Of a stretch of 48,418 nucleotides of DNA, positions 19,278 through 28,857 are shown in pieces (positions within the stretch are counted from its first letter, which is position 1; every line of letters begins with the position of its first letter). The notes under the pieces are model-generated. The model worked only from the letters and a program-made list of their open reading frames with translations. It did not search any database and was not told the DNA's origin. The stretch comes from Rhodospirillaceae bacterium. Lineage in GTDB: Bacteria; Pseudomonadota; Alphaproteobacteria; TMED109. Position numbers and translations under genes: made by a program. The stretch covers positions 1 to 48,418 of the forward strand of contig CABZPW010000002.1 in NCBI GenBank assembly GCA_902527765.1, written 5' to 3'.

Positions 19278-19962
19278 TTATAAACTTTCATCAAAGCTTT
19301 TCTTTAATATTTCTTTAAATTTATTTTTTGTTAATCCAAATGGTATTGGTTTTAAGGATTTAATTAAAATATTTTTTTTCTTTATTTTAAGACTATTTTT
19401 AGGCCATGTCTCACCTGAATCTATATAAACGGGAAATATTGGTCTTTTTAAATGTTCTTGAATTAAAAAAACTCCTGGCTTAATGACTCCTATCTTCTTT
19501 GGGGCTTGCCTAGTTCCTTCTGGGAAAATTACAATTTTATAGTCTTTTTTAATAAGATTAACAATATTATTTGAAATTTTTTTAATGGATTCTATTTTTT
19601 TTTTTTCTATCTATATAAATATTACCTAGCCTCATAGCATACCATCCATATACAGGTATAAAAATTAATTCTTTTTTGATAATATATATTGTTTTATCAA
19701 ATGCTGCTAAAAAAAAAATAGTGTCAAATGCTGATTGATGGTTCGCCGCTATCACCTGACCTTCTTTCTCTTTTAAATAATTATTTTTAAAAACTATCTT
19801 TATATTTAAAACTTTTGTAAGAAAAAAAATTATACACTTGGACCAAATACTAACAGTTTTTCTTGTTAGTGTTCTAGAAATTAAAATAGGTAAAAGCAAC
19901 AATCCAAAAAATAAAATTGAGAAATAAAAAATAAAATTGAAAAAAAGTACTTTTAACAACAT
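19278..19962 (-). CDS. plsC: 1-acyl-sn-glycerol-3-phosphate acyltransferase, apparent frameshift at A12
   Basis: Upstream frame holds NHQSAFDT (NHX4D); downstream frame holds FPEGTRQAPKKIGVIKPGVFLIQ and ends LKKSFDESL*. The frames join if the A12 tract (T12 at 19595-19606 on the + strand) is read as 11, giving 684 nt in total. Confidence 0.85.
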
Positions 19963-19967
19963 AACTA

Positions 19968-20528
19968 TTATTTAATAAATATAATAAAGTGTGATACTAG
20001 ATACTTAATATACTCCTCTGTTAAAAAAAAGTAATATAAAATTTTATCTCTAAAAGAGATTTTATTAGATATTTTTTTTTCTACTGGATAAGCATAAAAA
20101 TTTATAGTAGGAGTTAATGACTGTATTAGCATCATACTTCTAGGCATATGATAATATGAGGTTATAATAGAAACGTTTTGTAGTTTATACTTAGATGCCC
20201 ATTTATTTATTATTTTAGCATTCTGGTATGTACTTCTTGACTCTTTATCTATAGTTATGCTTCCTTTATTTTTTAAATCATAAGGTATAATACTTTTATC
20301 TGAAACTTTCTTATCAACTCCTGAAATAATCAATTTTAAATTTTTGTTTTTATTAAATAAATCTAATCCAAGACTGATTCTTCCTTTACCACCAGTTAAC
20401 ACTGCTATACCATCAGTTTGATAATGAAAATTTACCTGCTTATATTGAATTCTTTTAAGAAAGATTACAAATCCAATTATTAAAAATAAAATTAAAAGTG
20501 AGGATATATAGAGCGCTAATTTCCTCAT
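19968..20528 (-). CDS. DUF218 / YdcF-like (ElyC/SanA-type) membrane protein
   Basis: GIAVLTGGKGRISLGLDLF, LIISGVDK, ESRSTYQNAKIINKW, ITSYYHMPRSMMLIQ. Confidence 0.85.
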   Translation of the reverse strand: MRKLALYISSLLILFLIIGFVIFLKRIQYKQVNFHYQTDGIAVLTGGKGRISLGLDLFNKNKNLKLIISGVDKKVSDKSIIPYDLKNKGSITIDKESRSTYQNAKIINKWASKYKLQNVSIITSYYHMPRSMMLIQSLTPTINFYAYPVEKKISNKISFRDKILYYFFLTEEYIKYLVSHFIIFIK

Positions 20529-21331
20529 AGTATATTTAAATTTTTCATATATATTTTACATTGTATACTTAAAAATGTTAAAATTATAGAGTTGTATATG
20601 AGATATGTTAATAGATAAATTTTAATAAAGTCATTTAGAAAGACATGATTAAAATTATAGTCCATTAATGTTTTAAATATTGGATAACTAACTGAAAATA
20701 CTAAAGTTAGTAAAATAAAAAAACCTATGTTTAAATTTCTTAATATTATGATATCATCAACGCCAAAATACCTACTTAAATTTATATAATGTTTGATTTT
20801 TACAAGGTAATTTTTTAATAAAAAAAAGTTATTTAAAAGGATTATAATAATTAATACTGCAATACCTGAAAAAAATAATATAAAGTCTTTTGATTCTTTA
20901 TTACCAATTTTATCTATCAATGCACCATCAATAATTTTTGTAATTTTATTATTAATTATATCAACGTCAAAAGATTTTGAGGCTTTGACCTGTACATCAT
21001 AAACCTCTGGTATAATTTCATCAGATAAATCTATATTTTTCAAAGTATCAGATAATATTTTTTTTATCTCCTTATTTTCTAATTTATTTACAGAAATAAT
21101 TGAATTATTAGCGCTTAACTGATTGAAAATAAGATCTCTTTTTTCTTCAAAATCATCATGCACCTTGGGTATAAAGAGCATTACTTCACTCTTGCTCTCA
21201 TTTATATTTTTTTTTTCTAACTTTTTTTCGATAATACCTAGAAGTATAATTATAAAAATAATATTACTTGCGCAAAAATATAAATAATCTTCTATATTGC
21301 TAGGAAAAAATTTAATTTTTAAAAAATTCAT
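20525..21331 (-). CDS. ftsX: FtsX-like permease, divergent
   Basis: N-terminal TM, extracellular region, then three TMs; lies immediately downstream of the FtsE-like ATPase. Called largely from topology and gene order. Confidence 0.65.
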   Translation of the reverse strand: MNFLKIKFFPSNIEDYLYFCASNIIFIIILLGIIEKKLEKKNINESKSEVMLFIPKVHDDFEEKRDLIFNQLSANNSIISVNKLENKEIKKILSDTLKNIDLSDEIIPEVYDVQVKASKSFDVDIINNKITKIIDGALIDKIGNKESKDFILFFSGIAVLIIIILLNNFFLLKNYLVKIKHYINLSRYFGVDDIIILRNLNIGFFILLTLVFSVSYPIFKTLMDYNFNHVFLNDFIKIYLLTYLIYNSIILTFLSIQCKIYMKNLNIL

Positions 21332-21343
21332 ATTATTATCACA

Positions 21344-22001
21344 TCACCTTTCCTCTAGGTTTTTATTATAAATTTCATACTTTTTGTTAAAATTTACAGT
21401 CCTATCATCTGGAGATTGTCCAAAAACAATAACAGTCGTACCTATTTTTTTTAAAGCTAAAATTAGATAATTTATTTTTTTTTGAATACCACTATCAACA
21501 TCTTTAAAAAAATTATCTAATAATAAAATCCTTGGTCTACCAATAATAGCTCTCGCAAACTGTGCTAATTTTAATTCTGCTATACTTAGCTTATAAACTT
21601 TTTCCTTTATTACTTTTTCTAAACTCAACCAAGGTAACAGTTCTCTTAAAGCCTGAACAATATCATTTTTTTTTTCATTTTTAAGAATTAGAGGAAATAT
21701 AATATTTGTTTCTAAGTCAAATTCATTAATAAAATAGTTTTCTTGAAATACTATTCCTATTTCGTTATGAATGCTAGATAACTCAGATCTACTTAATCTA
21801 CTTATATTTTTTCCTAACAAGTATAAATTTCCTTCTGCAGGCTTGTCTATCAAGCCAATTACTCTTGCTAACATGGTTTTTTCCTATAGAGTGCTTACCT
21901 GTTATTAAAACTGTACTACCAGAAGGAATAAAAAGATTCACATCTTTTACTAAACTTCTTCCAACATTACTTTTTATAGAAAAATTTTCCAGCCTAATCA
22001 A
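21344..22001 (-). CDS. ftsE: FtsE-like ABC ATPase, apparent frameshift in Walker A; motifs degenerate
   Basis: Deleting one A from the A6 tract at about 21871-21876 gives MIRLENFSIKSNVG...VLITGKHSIGKTMLARVIGLIDKPAEGNLYLLGKNIS..., 657 nt. Q-loop IGIVFQE is intact. Confidence 0.7.
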
Positions 22002-22066
22002 ATATATACCTTTTTTAAAAATTAAGTATTATAATTGTAATATTAAAATATATAATAGTAAAATAT

Positions 22067-22358
22067 ATGAATATACAGTGTCCAAATTGTGAAACCGTAT
22101 TTGAACTTGAAAAAAAAATACGAAATAAATAGGAAATATAAATGTAGTGTTTGTAATCACACATGGTTAGAAAAAAAAGAAAAACCTCATCAGGACAATA
22201 GTGCAGAAAAAGCTAATCTTAAAACAATATTTATAATAAATACAGTTATATTCTTACTAGTTATATTGATTTTTATAATTTTTAGAGATCATTTAGAAAA
22301 TATCGATAGTAACTGGAAAAGTCTATATCTCTTTTTTGATATGCTAATACCAATCTAA
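22067..22358 (+). CDS. MJ0042-type zinc-ribbon protein with one TM segment, apparent frameshift at A9
   Basis: ATG at 22067: MNIQCPNCETVFELEKK, then, with A9 read as 8, YEINRKYKCSVCNHTWLEKKEKP... This pairs CPNC with CSVC. Corrected length is 291 nt. Confidence 0.75.
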
Positions 22359-24764
22359 TAAATTTTTTATATATTTTTTGTCTTTTGAACTTCTATCCTC
22401 TTCATTAAATCTATTATAAAGCTCGTCAGCAATTTTGCTCGCTTTTTTTATTTTTTTCTTGCTTGATAACTCTACAGTACCTCCTGCAGATGTTCCTTGA
22501 TATTCAATATTTTGATTGTCTGCTAAATATTCTTTTTCTTTATTATTACCATCTTCTTTACCTTTATCAGCAAATTCAGGAGATTTTGACATATATTCTT
22601 TCGAATTAATCTTATTAATAGAACGTTGTATCATTTCTACTGCTCTGCCTTGGGCATTAGAAGCTTCATCTGGCCTACCATTCTCTAAGTCTCTGGAAGC
22701 CTGTCTCATAGCTCTGTCTGCCCTTCCTAAATCCTGAGGTATCTCATTTTCAGAAGCACCAATTTCTCTTATCACACTACCTAGAGTGTTTCTTAAATCT
22801 TCCTGCTTTTCCTTGGGGCTTTTTCCTCCACTACCTTCCGAACTCTGTTCAAATTTACCTCTTTCTGCAGCCCTATTAAATGTTTCTTCCATTACTTTTT
22901 CCTGTTCATTTAACAACTCTGATAGTTTATTAATAAATTCTTGCTTTTCCTTTTGTTTGTTTTCTAGCTCCTTATTATTATTTGGATTTTTAATATTTTC
23001 AGATAATTGTTTCAATTTTTGAATTTTTTCCTCAACCCCCTCTTTAGTGCCAGTTTTTAATAAGTCTTCAATTTGTTGTGCTAGTTCTTCTATTTCATCT
23101 TTAATATTTTCACTATTTAATTTGTCAAAGTTATTATTACTATTTTTATCGTTTTCTAGATCTAAAAGGCTTTCTATTTTTTCCTTTAACTTATTGACAT
23201 TAGTACTAACTTTTTCAGTATCATTTTGCTTTACGCTATCAAATAAACTTTGCTCTACTTGTTCTAAGTTTTTTTTTGCTTGATAAAAGTCTCCTTCATC
23301 AATTACCTCCGCTAAAATATATAGATTTTTAAATAATTCATTTTTTAAAGAAAATTCTATAATATCCGTACTATTAAATAGTTTCAAATTTTCTTTATAA
23401 ATAACACTTATATTTTCATCATTTAATAACCCTTGGTTAGCATCAAATAATTGAGTAAAAATTTTTTTTCCTTCATTTTTCGCTATTTTGTTTTTTGCTA
23501 ATTTTTCTCTAATTTTTAGTATTTCAATAGCAGTATTGTTATTAAAGTTTTTTTTTGGTATTTTTATGCGATCAGAAAATTTTGTTGATTGATTGATAAA
23601 GTCTGATGCTATAATTTCTATATAGGTATCACTACCTGCCCAAATTATATCTGCTAAATATTTATAAAAGTAACTTTCTACCAATTTAGTATTCTGCTGC
23701 ATTGCCTCATTTAAGTATAAATTAAAAGAAAGATACTCTTCTTCAAAGTGTTTAAATGGTATAGGTCTTCTTATATTTAAAATAATTTTTTTAATGCCAT
23801 AATCATCAGTAGTTTTAGAAATAAATGATAGCGATGACTCATTTACTACACTTGGCGCAGATAGAATTTCAATTTTTGGCTTTTTGTCTTTGGTAACTAA
23901 TAAATTAAAAACTACGTGTTTTTTATTCACATAATTTATAATAACATTTTTATTTTTATCTAATAGTAAACTAAATTCATAATTATTTTTCTCATTCCTT
24001 TTTACCTCTAAGGGTTTCTCTCTTTCCTCAACAGAAAAATTTTTTTTATTAGATTTTATAAATACTTTAAGTTCTGAGTTGATTGGAACTACCTCATCAA
24101 CTCTAATAGTATCATTTTTTTTCTGAATAGGTATTAACTTTTCCTTAAGTTTTGTATATTCAGGTGGCTTATACCAAGCCTTTAGATCAAAATAATTATC
24201 TTGGTTTATATAATTACTAAAATTCTTCCATCCAAAAACATTTTCATATATTTTATTATTTTTATATGACCAAAAAAAAGCTAAGGATATAAATAAAAAA
24301 AGTAAATACCGTATATACAAAGGATCATATTTAGTAAGACTAATATTAGGCAAAATAAAATTTATATTTTTTAAATTATCTATAATGCTACTTTTATGCA
24401 AATACCAAATTTTCTTATTATAATGCATACTTGCTGGACGATCCTCTAAAGCCGTGAGTGGCGTAGTTATTTTAAAATTCTTACTCTCAATCCATAACAA
24501 AGTTTTTTTTCTATTATAATATTTAATATTTTTAATTAATTGAATTAAAACAAATATTAATATTACTGTATAAAGTAAAATAATAAGCGTGTGCCAAACT
24601 ACTCCAAAAAAACTCCAGACACCAAATAATAAACTAATAACTACTAATTGAGCATATACTAATATTAAGAATAAACATTTATCGTTTATCTTTAAATTCA
24701 ACAAAAGCTGAGTTAGATAAATAAAAAAAAATCTTTTTATGATATTTAATTTTTCTTTAACCAT
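22344..24764 (-). CDS. DUF4175 (TIGR02302-like) family membrane protein
   Basis: N-terminal TM pair; ASMHYNKKIWYLHKSSI; DLKAWYKPPEYTKL; SAPSVVNESSLSFISKTTDDYGIKKI; C-terminal LGRADRAMRQASRDLENGRPDEASNAQGRAVEMIQ. Adjacent to lysA. Confidence 0.85.
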   Translation of the reverse strand: MVKEKLNIIKRFFFIYLTQLLLNLKINDKCLFLILVYAQLVVISLLFGVWSFFGVVWHTLIILLYTVILIFVLIQLIKNIKYYNRKKTLLWIESKNFKITTPLTALEDRPASMHYNKKIWYLHKSSIIDNLKNINFILPNISLTKYDPLYIRYLLFLFISLAFFWSYKNNKIYENVFGWKNFSNYINQDNYFDLKAWYKPPEYTKLKEKLIPIQKKNDTIRVDEVVPINSELKVFIKSNKKNFSVEEREKPLEVKRNEKNNYEFSLLLDKNKNVIINYVNKKHVVFNLLVTKDKKPKIEILSAPSVVNESSLSFISKTTDDYGIKKIILNIRRPIPFKHFEEEYLSFNLYLNEAMQQNTKLVESYFYKYLADIIWAGSDTYIEIIASDFINQSTKFSDRIKIPKKNFNNNTAIEILKIREKLAKNKIAKNEGKKIFTQLFDANQGLLNDENISVIYKENLKLFNSTDIIEFSLKNELFKNLYILAEVIDEGDFYQAKKNLEQVEQSLFDSVKQNDTEKVSTNVNKLKEKIESLLDLENDKNSNNNFDKLNSENIKDEIEELAQQIEDLLKTGTKEGVEEKIQKLKQLSENIKNPNNNKELENKQKEKQEFINKLSELLNEQEKVMEETFNRAAERGKFEQSSEGSGGKSPKEKQEDLRNTLGSVIREIGASENEIPQDLGRADRAMRQASRDLENGRPDEASNAQGRAVEMIQRSINKINSKEYMSKSPEFADKGKEDGNNKEKEYLADNQNIEYQGTSAGGTVELSSKKKIKKASKIADELYNRFNEEDRSSKDKKYIKNLLDWY

Positions 24765-26023
24765 GGTGCAATTTTTTCAAATTTTAATATATCTTCTGGG
24801 TTAATCCTTTTTTTAACGACACTATAATCATTTTTATTTACCATAATCTCGCCAGCTATGCTTTTACTATTATAACTTGATGCCATTACATGGCCGTATG
24901 CACCAGCTTTATCTATAAAATAGTAGTCTCCCTGTTGTACTGATTTGTATATATTTATGTTTTTTACTACAATATCTGCAGTTTCACAGATTGTTCCAAC
25001 GACTTCAAATTTTTTTACAGTTTTATTTTTAACTTTTTTTTTTAAAGGTCTAATTATATGCCTAGCATCATATAATGCTGGTCTCATTAAATCATTCATA
25101 CCTGCATCTATTATTAGAAAATTTTTACTGTCTATAGTTTTTTTATATAAGACACTAGCAACTAATATTCCCGCATTTGCAACTAGAAATCTGCCAGGCT
25201 CTACAATAATTTTTTTATTAGTATTTTTAAAAGTACTTTTAATTAGGTTAGTATATTCAATTAAAAATTTTTGATCTTGCTCATCAGTGTCATAATTAAT
25301 ACCAATACCTCCCCCTAAATCTATATTTTTAATATTGAAACCTAATTTATCTAGCTCTATACAGAAACTTAAAACTTTCTTAAAAGCTTTTTTAAATGGT
25401 GCTAATTTACGAATTTGTGAACCTATATGAATATCAATACCTACTATTTTTAAACTTTTAAATTTTTTTGCTAACTCATAAACATTTTTAGCATCGGAAA
25501 TAGGAATACCAAATTTATCTGTTTTTTTTCCCGTTGATATTTTAGGGTGACCTCCTGCAGATATATCTGGATTTACTCTTAATGCTATATTAGCTGATGT
25601 ATTTATCTGTTCTGCTATTTTTGCTATAGTTTTTAATTCTTCTATAGACTCTACGTTAAATTGTTCTATTTTATTTTTTAATGCAAAGGCTATTTCATTT
25701 ATAGATTTACCTACTCCTGAATATACAATTTTATTATTAGCTATACCTGCTTTAAGTGCTTTTTTTAATTCTCCAATTGATACCACATCAGCACCAGCTC
25801 CATATTTTGCAAAAGTTTTTAAAACAGAAAGATTAGAGTTTGCTTTAACAGAATAAGCTATAAGAAAATTAATACCGTTTAGCATCTTATGTAAAAGTTT
25901 AAAATTATTTATAAGTGTTTTACTAGAATATAAGTAAAAAGGTGTACTAAAGTTTTTACAAATTTCCTCCACTTTAACACCTTCGCAAAATAGATGATTT
26001 TTTTTATATTTAAAGCTATTCAT
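24746..26023 (-). CDS. lysA: Diaminopimelate decarboxylase
   Basis: YSVKANSNLSVLKTF (PLP-lysine), HIGSQI, DLGGGIGINY, VEPGRFLVANAG, CETADIV. Confidence 0.97.
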   Translation of the reverse strand: MNSFKYKKNHLFCEGVKVEEICKNFSTPFYLYSSKTLINNFKLLHKMLNGINFLIAYSVKANSNLSVLKTFAKYGAGADVVSIGELKKALKAGIANNKIVYSGVGKSINEIAFALKNKIEQFNVESIEELKTIAKIAEQINTSANIALRVNPDISAGGHPKISTGKKTDKFGIPISDAKNVYELAKKFKSLKIVGIDIHIGSQIRKLAPFKKAFKKVLSFCIELDKLGFNIKNIDLGGGIGINYDTDEQDQKFLIEYTNLIKSTFKNTNKKIIVEPGRFLVANAGILVASVLYKKTIDSKNFLIIDAGMNDLMRPALYDARHIIRPLKKKVKNKTVKKFEVVGTICETADIVVKNINIYKSVQQGDYYFIDKAGAYGHVMASSYNSKSIAGEIMVNKNDYSVVKKRINPEDILKFEKIAPWLKKN

Positions 26024-26151
26024 TAAAATTTATAAATTCTTTCTTCATCTATCTCAATAATAGTGTTTGATTCTCTTCCATCTAAGTATAGGTCTCCCTT
26101 TTTACCACAGTTGTTTAAAATAATTAGGCTTAATATTAATATTCTAATCAT
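26023..26151 (-). CDS. lptM: Small LptM/YifL-like lipoprotein, not in the ORF track
   Basis: Hand translation of the reverse strand gives MIRILILSLIILNNCGKKGDLYLDGRESNTIIEIDEERIYKF*. N-terminal lipobox-like segment followed by CGKKGDLYLD. Overlaps argH by 8 nt and lysA by 1 nt (TAATG). Confidence 0.88.
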   Translation of the reverse strand: MIRILILSLIILNNCGKKGDLYLDGRESNTIIEIDEERIYKF

Positions 26152-27553
26152 TACACCACTTTTCTTTAGAAAATATTATTTCTTTTTTAATATTTTCTGG
26201 ACTGGTACCTCCATAGCTATCTCTATTTTTTACTGATGCCTCTAAAGTAATTTTATTTACAATATTTTTACTTATTCTCTTATCAACTTTTTTAAAGTCT
26301 TTTATATTTAATTCATGTATTTGTATTTTTTTTTTATCTGCTAAAGCAACTAACTTTCCTGTTATCATATGAGCATCTCTAAAAGGAACTCCCAAATCAG
26401 CTACTAAGGCATCTGCTATGTCAGTAGCATTAATGTGTCCCTTATTACAAATCTCTAACATTTTATCTGTATTAAATGTAATTTCTTTTATCATTTCAGA
26501 CATTACATTAATAGTATCTTTTGTTGTTTTTATGCTGTCGAATAAAGGTTCTTTATCCTCTTGCATATCCTTGGAATATGCCAATGGTAAAGCTTTCATT
26601 ACATTAAATAATGTTACATAATTTCCAATAACTCTGCCACTTTTACCTCTTATTAGCTCGGCTGCATCGGGATTCTTTTTTTGAGGCATAATTGAAGAAC
26701 CGGTTGAAAAAGTATCAGGTAAATTAATAAAATTAAAACCAGGTGAACTCCACAATATTATTTCTTCTGATAGCCTAGATAAATGTATTGCTATAGAACA
26801 ACATAAGTTTAATGCATCTAAAATAAAATCTCTATCTGATACTGCATCTATCGAATTACTCATTGGTGCTTTAAAGCCTAAATTATTTGATGTTTCATCT
26901 CTATTTATATTAAATGAAGTCCCCGCTAAAGCAGCACTACCTAATGGTGAATAATTATGTCTTTCTATTAAGCTTTTATTATTAGCTCTATCTCTACCAA
27001 ACATATTAACATACGCTAATAGATGATGGGCAAGAGTTGTTGGTTGCGCAACTTGTAAGTGAGTAAATCCTGGCATATAAGTAAATATATTTGCTTCTGC
27101 TTTTTCAATTAAAGATAGCTGCAATTTTTTTAAATATTTATCTATAAGTTTATTTTGCTCTCTGAGCCAAATTTTAGTATCTGTAGCTACTTGATCATTT
27201 CTAGACCTTGCAGTGTGAAGTTTTTTACCTAATGCTCCTATTAATTCAATTAACCTAGACTCTATATGAGTATGTATATCTTCAAGTTTATCGCTAAATT
27301 GCATTTTATTTTCCTTGATTTCTTTTTCTATTTTAGTTAACCCATTCAATATTTTTTTTAGCTCTTCTTTGGTAATTATACTCTGATTACTTAACATTGT
27401 GGCATGTACTTTCGATGCTGAAATATCTTGTTCATAAAGTGTTTTGTCAAAACTTATAGATGAGTTTATTCTCAACATAGTTTCTGAAGGGCTTTCTTCA
27501 AACCTACCACTCCAAAGGTTTTTAATATTTTTTTTGTTTATTTTTTTTTTCAT
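26144..27553 (-). CDS. argH: Argininosuccinate lyase
   Basis: LWSGRFEESPSE, HTARSRNDQVATD, TGSSIMPQKKNPDAAELIRGKSGRVIG. Confidence 0.98.
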   Translation of the reverse strand: MKKKINKKNIKNLWSGRFEESPSETMLRINSSISFDKTLYEQDISASKVHATMLSNQSIITKEELKKILNGLTKIEKEIKENKMQFSDKLEDIHTHIESRLIELIGALGKKLHTARSRNDQVATDTKIWLREQNKLIDKYLKKLQLSLIEKAEANIFTYMPGFTHLQVAQPTTLAHHLLAYVNMFGRDRANNKSLIERHNYSPLGSAALAGTSFNINRDETSNNLGFKAPMSNSIDAVSDRDFILDALNLCCSIAIHLSRLSEEIILWSSPGFNFINLPDTFSTGSSIMPQKKNPDAAELIRGKSGRVIGNYVTLFNVMKALPLAYSKDMQEDKEPLFDSIKTTKDTINVMSEMIKEITFNTDKMLEICNKGHINATDIADALVADLGVPFRDAHMITGKLVALADKKKIQIHELNIKDFKKVDKRISKNIVNKITLEASVKNRDSYGGTSPENIKKEIIFSKEKWCND

Positions 27554-27582
27554 ATAATTTATGTTTCATTAAGTATTCTATT

Positions 27583-28095
27583 ATGATCAAAAAAAAATTA
27601 ATATCGCTAATTACTCTTTTATTTTTATTCCATCTTACTTCTAATTTAATATCAAATGATATAGAAAAAATACAAATAATTAAAGAACCTTATTATATTA
27701 ATAATTTAGAATTAATGAACTACAAAGAAAATTATACATTGCTTGATGATAAGCCTGCTTCTTATTTCATTATAAACTTTTGGGCTTCTTGGTGTGCGCC
27801 TTGTGTAAAAGAGATGAAAAGCTTAAATTCATTGCAGAAGAAAATGCCTTCTATAAGAGTGATTACAATTAGTCAGGATAAAAGTTTAGACTTAGCCAAA
27901 AATTTTTTTAAAAAAAACAAACATAAAGCTCTAGAAAAATATTTTGATAAAGATAAAAAGACACTATCTAAGTTTTCTCTTAGAGGGTTACCTACTACTT
28001 TTATTGTTAATAAAGATTATAAGGTCTTTGCTAAAGTAGAAGGAATTATTGAATGGGACTCTAAGTCATTTATGAGTTGGCTAAATGAAAACTAA
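27583..28095 (+). CDS. tlpA: TlpA/ResA-like thiol:disulfide oxidoreductase
   Basis: N-terminal signal/anchor; FIINFWASWCAPCVKEM active site; LRGLPTTFIV cis-Pro. Confidence 0.92.
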   Translation: MIKKKLISLITLLFLFHLTSNLISNDIEKIQIIKEPYYINNLELMNYKENYTLLDDKPASYFIINFWASWCAPCVKEMKSLNSLQKKMPSIRVITISQDKSLDLAKNFFKKNKHKALEKYFDKDKKTLSKFSLRGLPTTFIVNKDYKVFAKVEGIIEWDSKSFMSWLNEN

Positions 28096-28844
28096 ATAAA
28101 TTTATCCAATTGTCCATAATGTATCCCCTTATTTTTGAAGCCTCTAAGTGTATTTTTAATAGAGTCTCCTATGTCTACTGGAAGTGTAGCTCCTTCTATC
28201 ACAATAGTTTCAAATCCCAAACTTTTTGCATCAAGAGCAGTATAATTTACACAAAAGTCCAAAGCCAGACCACAAATAAATACTCTTTTTATCTTCAAAG
28301 TCTTTAACAAACCTTCTAAACCTGTAGGTGTTATCTTGTCATTCTCAAAAAAGCCAGAATAAGAATCAATTTCTTTTCTAAATCCTTTTCTAATTATTGC
28401 ATTAGCATATTTAACATCTAATTCTTTATGAAACTCAGCTCCTTTAGTATTAAAAACACAATGAGGTGGCCAAATTACTTGTTTTCCGTAAGGGACTTCT
28501 ATAGTTGAAAAAACTTCTTTACCCATATTATTTGTCGAAAAAGAAATGTGATCCACAGGATGCCAATCTTGAGTGTAAAATATATAATTAAATCTTTTTT
28601 GTATTTCATTAATTTTACTTATAATTGTATTACCTTCTTTAACAGCCAAACTACCTCCAGGACAGAAATCATTTTGTACATCAACTACTATTAAAGCATC
28701 ACTATCTTTTCCAAAATTAGATTTTTTATAATCATCTTTTTTTTCGCTATGAGCCAGTAAGTTGTTACTTTTTCCTGATAAATATGAACTCAATGTTAAA
28801 AAAGTAAAGCCCTTTAAAAAGTTTCTTTTTGTTATATTTTTCAT
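28092..28844 (-). CDS. pncA: Nicotinamidase (PncA-like isochorismatase superfamily) with an N-terminal Tat-like/signal extension
   Basis: ALIVVDVQNDFCPGGSLAV, YTQDWHPVDHISF metal-site region, FICGLALDFCVNYTALDA catalytic Cys. N-terminus MKNITKRNFLKGFTFLTLSSYLSG. Confidence 0.9.
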   Translation of the reverse strand: MKNITKRNFLKGFTFLTLSSYLSGKSNNLLAHSEKKDDYKKSNFGKDSDALIVVDVQNDFCPGGSLAVKEGNTIISKINEIQKRFNYIFYTQDWHPVDHISFSTNNMGKEVFSTIEVPYGKQVIWPPHCVFNTKGAEFHKELDVKYANAIIRKGFRKEIDSYSGFFENDKITPTGLEGLLKTLKIKRVFICGLALDFCVNYTALDAKSLGFETIVIEGATLPVDIGDSIKNTLRGFKNKGIHYGQLDKFI

Positions 28845-28857
28845 TTAGTTATCCTTG

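Noticed and set aside
19595-19606. A12 tract considered as a simple-sequence contingency (phase-variation) locus
   Set aside because: Possible in principle, but plsC is normally a housekeeping gene and long A/T runs are common across this AT-rich window, so phase variation is not preferred without population data.
22516-23283. Three Ser/Leu-rich plus-strand ORFs opposite DUF4175
   Set aside because: They mirror the Lys/Glu/Asn-rich coil of the DUF4175 C-terminus on the other strand; no start-site or domain support.
27583-28095. TlpA considered as a duplicate of CcmG
   Set aside because: TlpA and CcmG both carry WCAPC, but the flanking sequences differ and the two genes sit in different loci (argH side versus ccm operon), so recent duplication is not supported.
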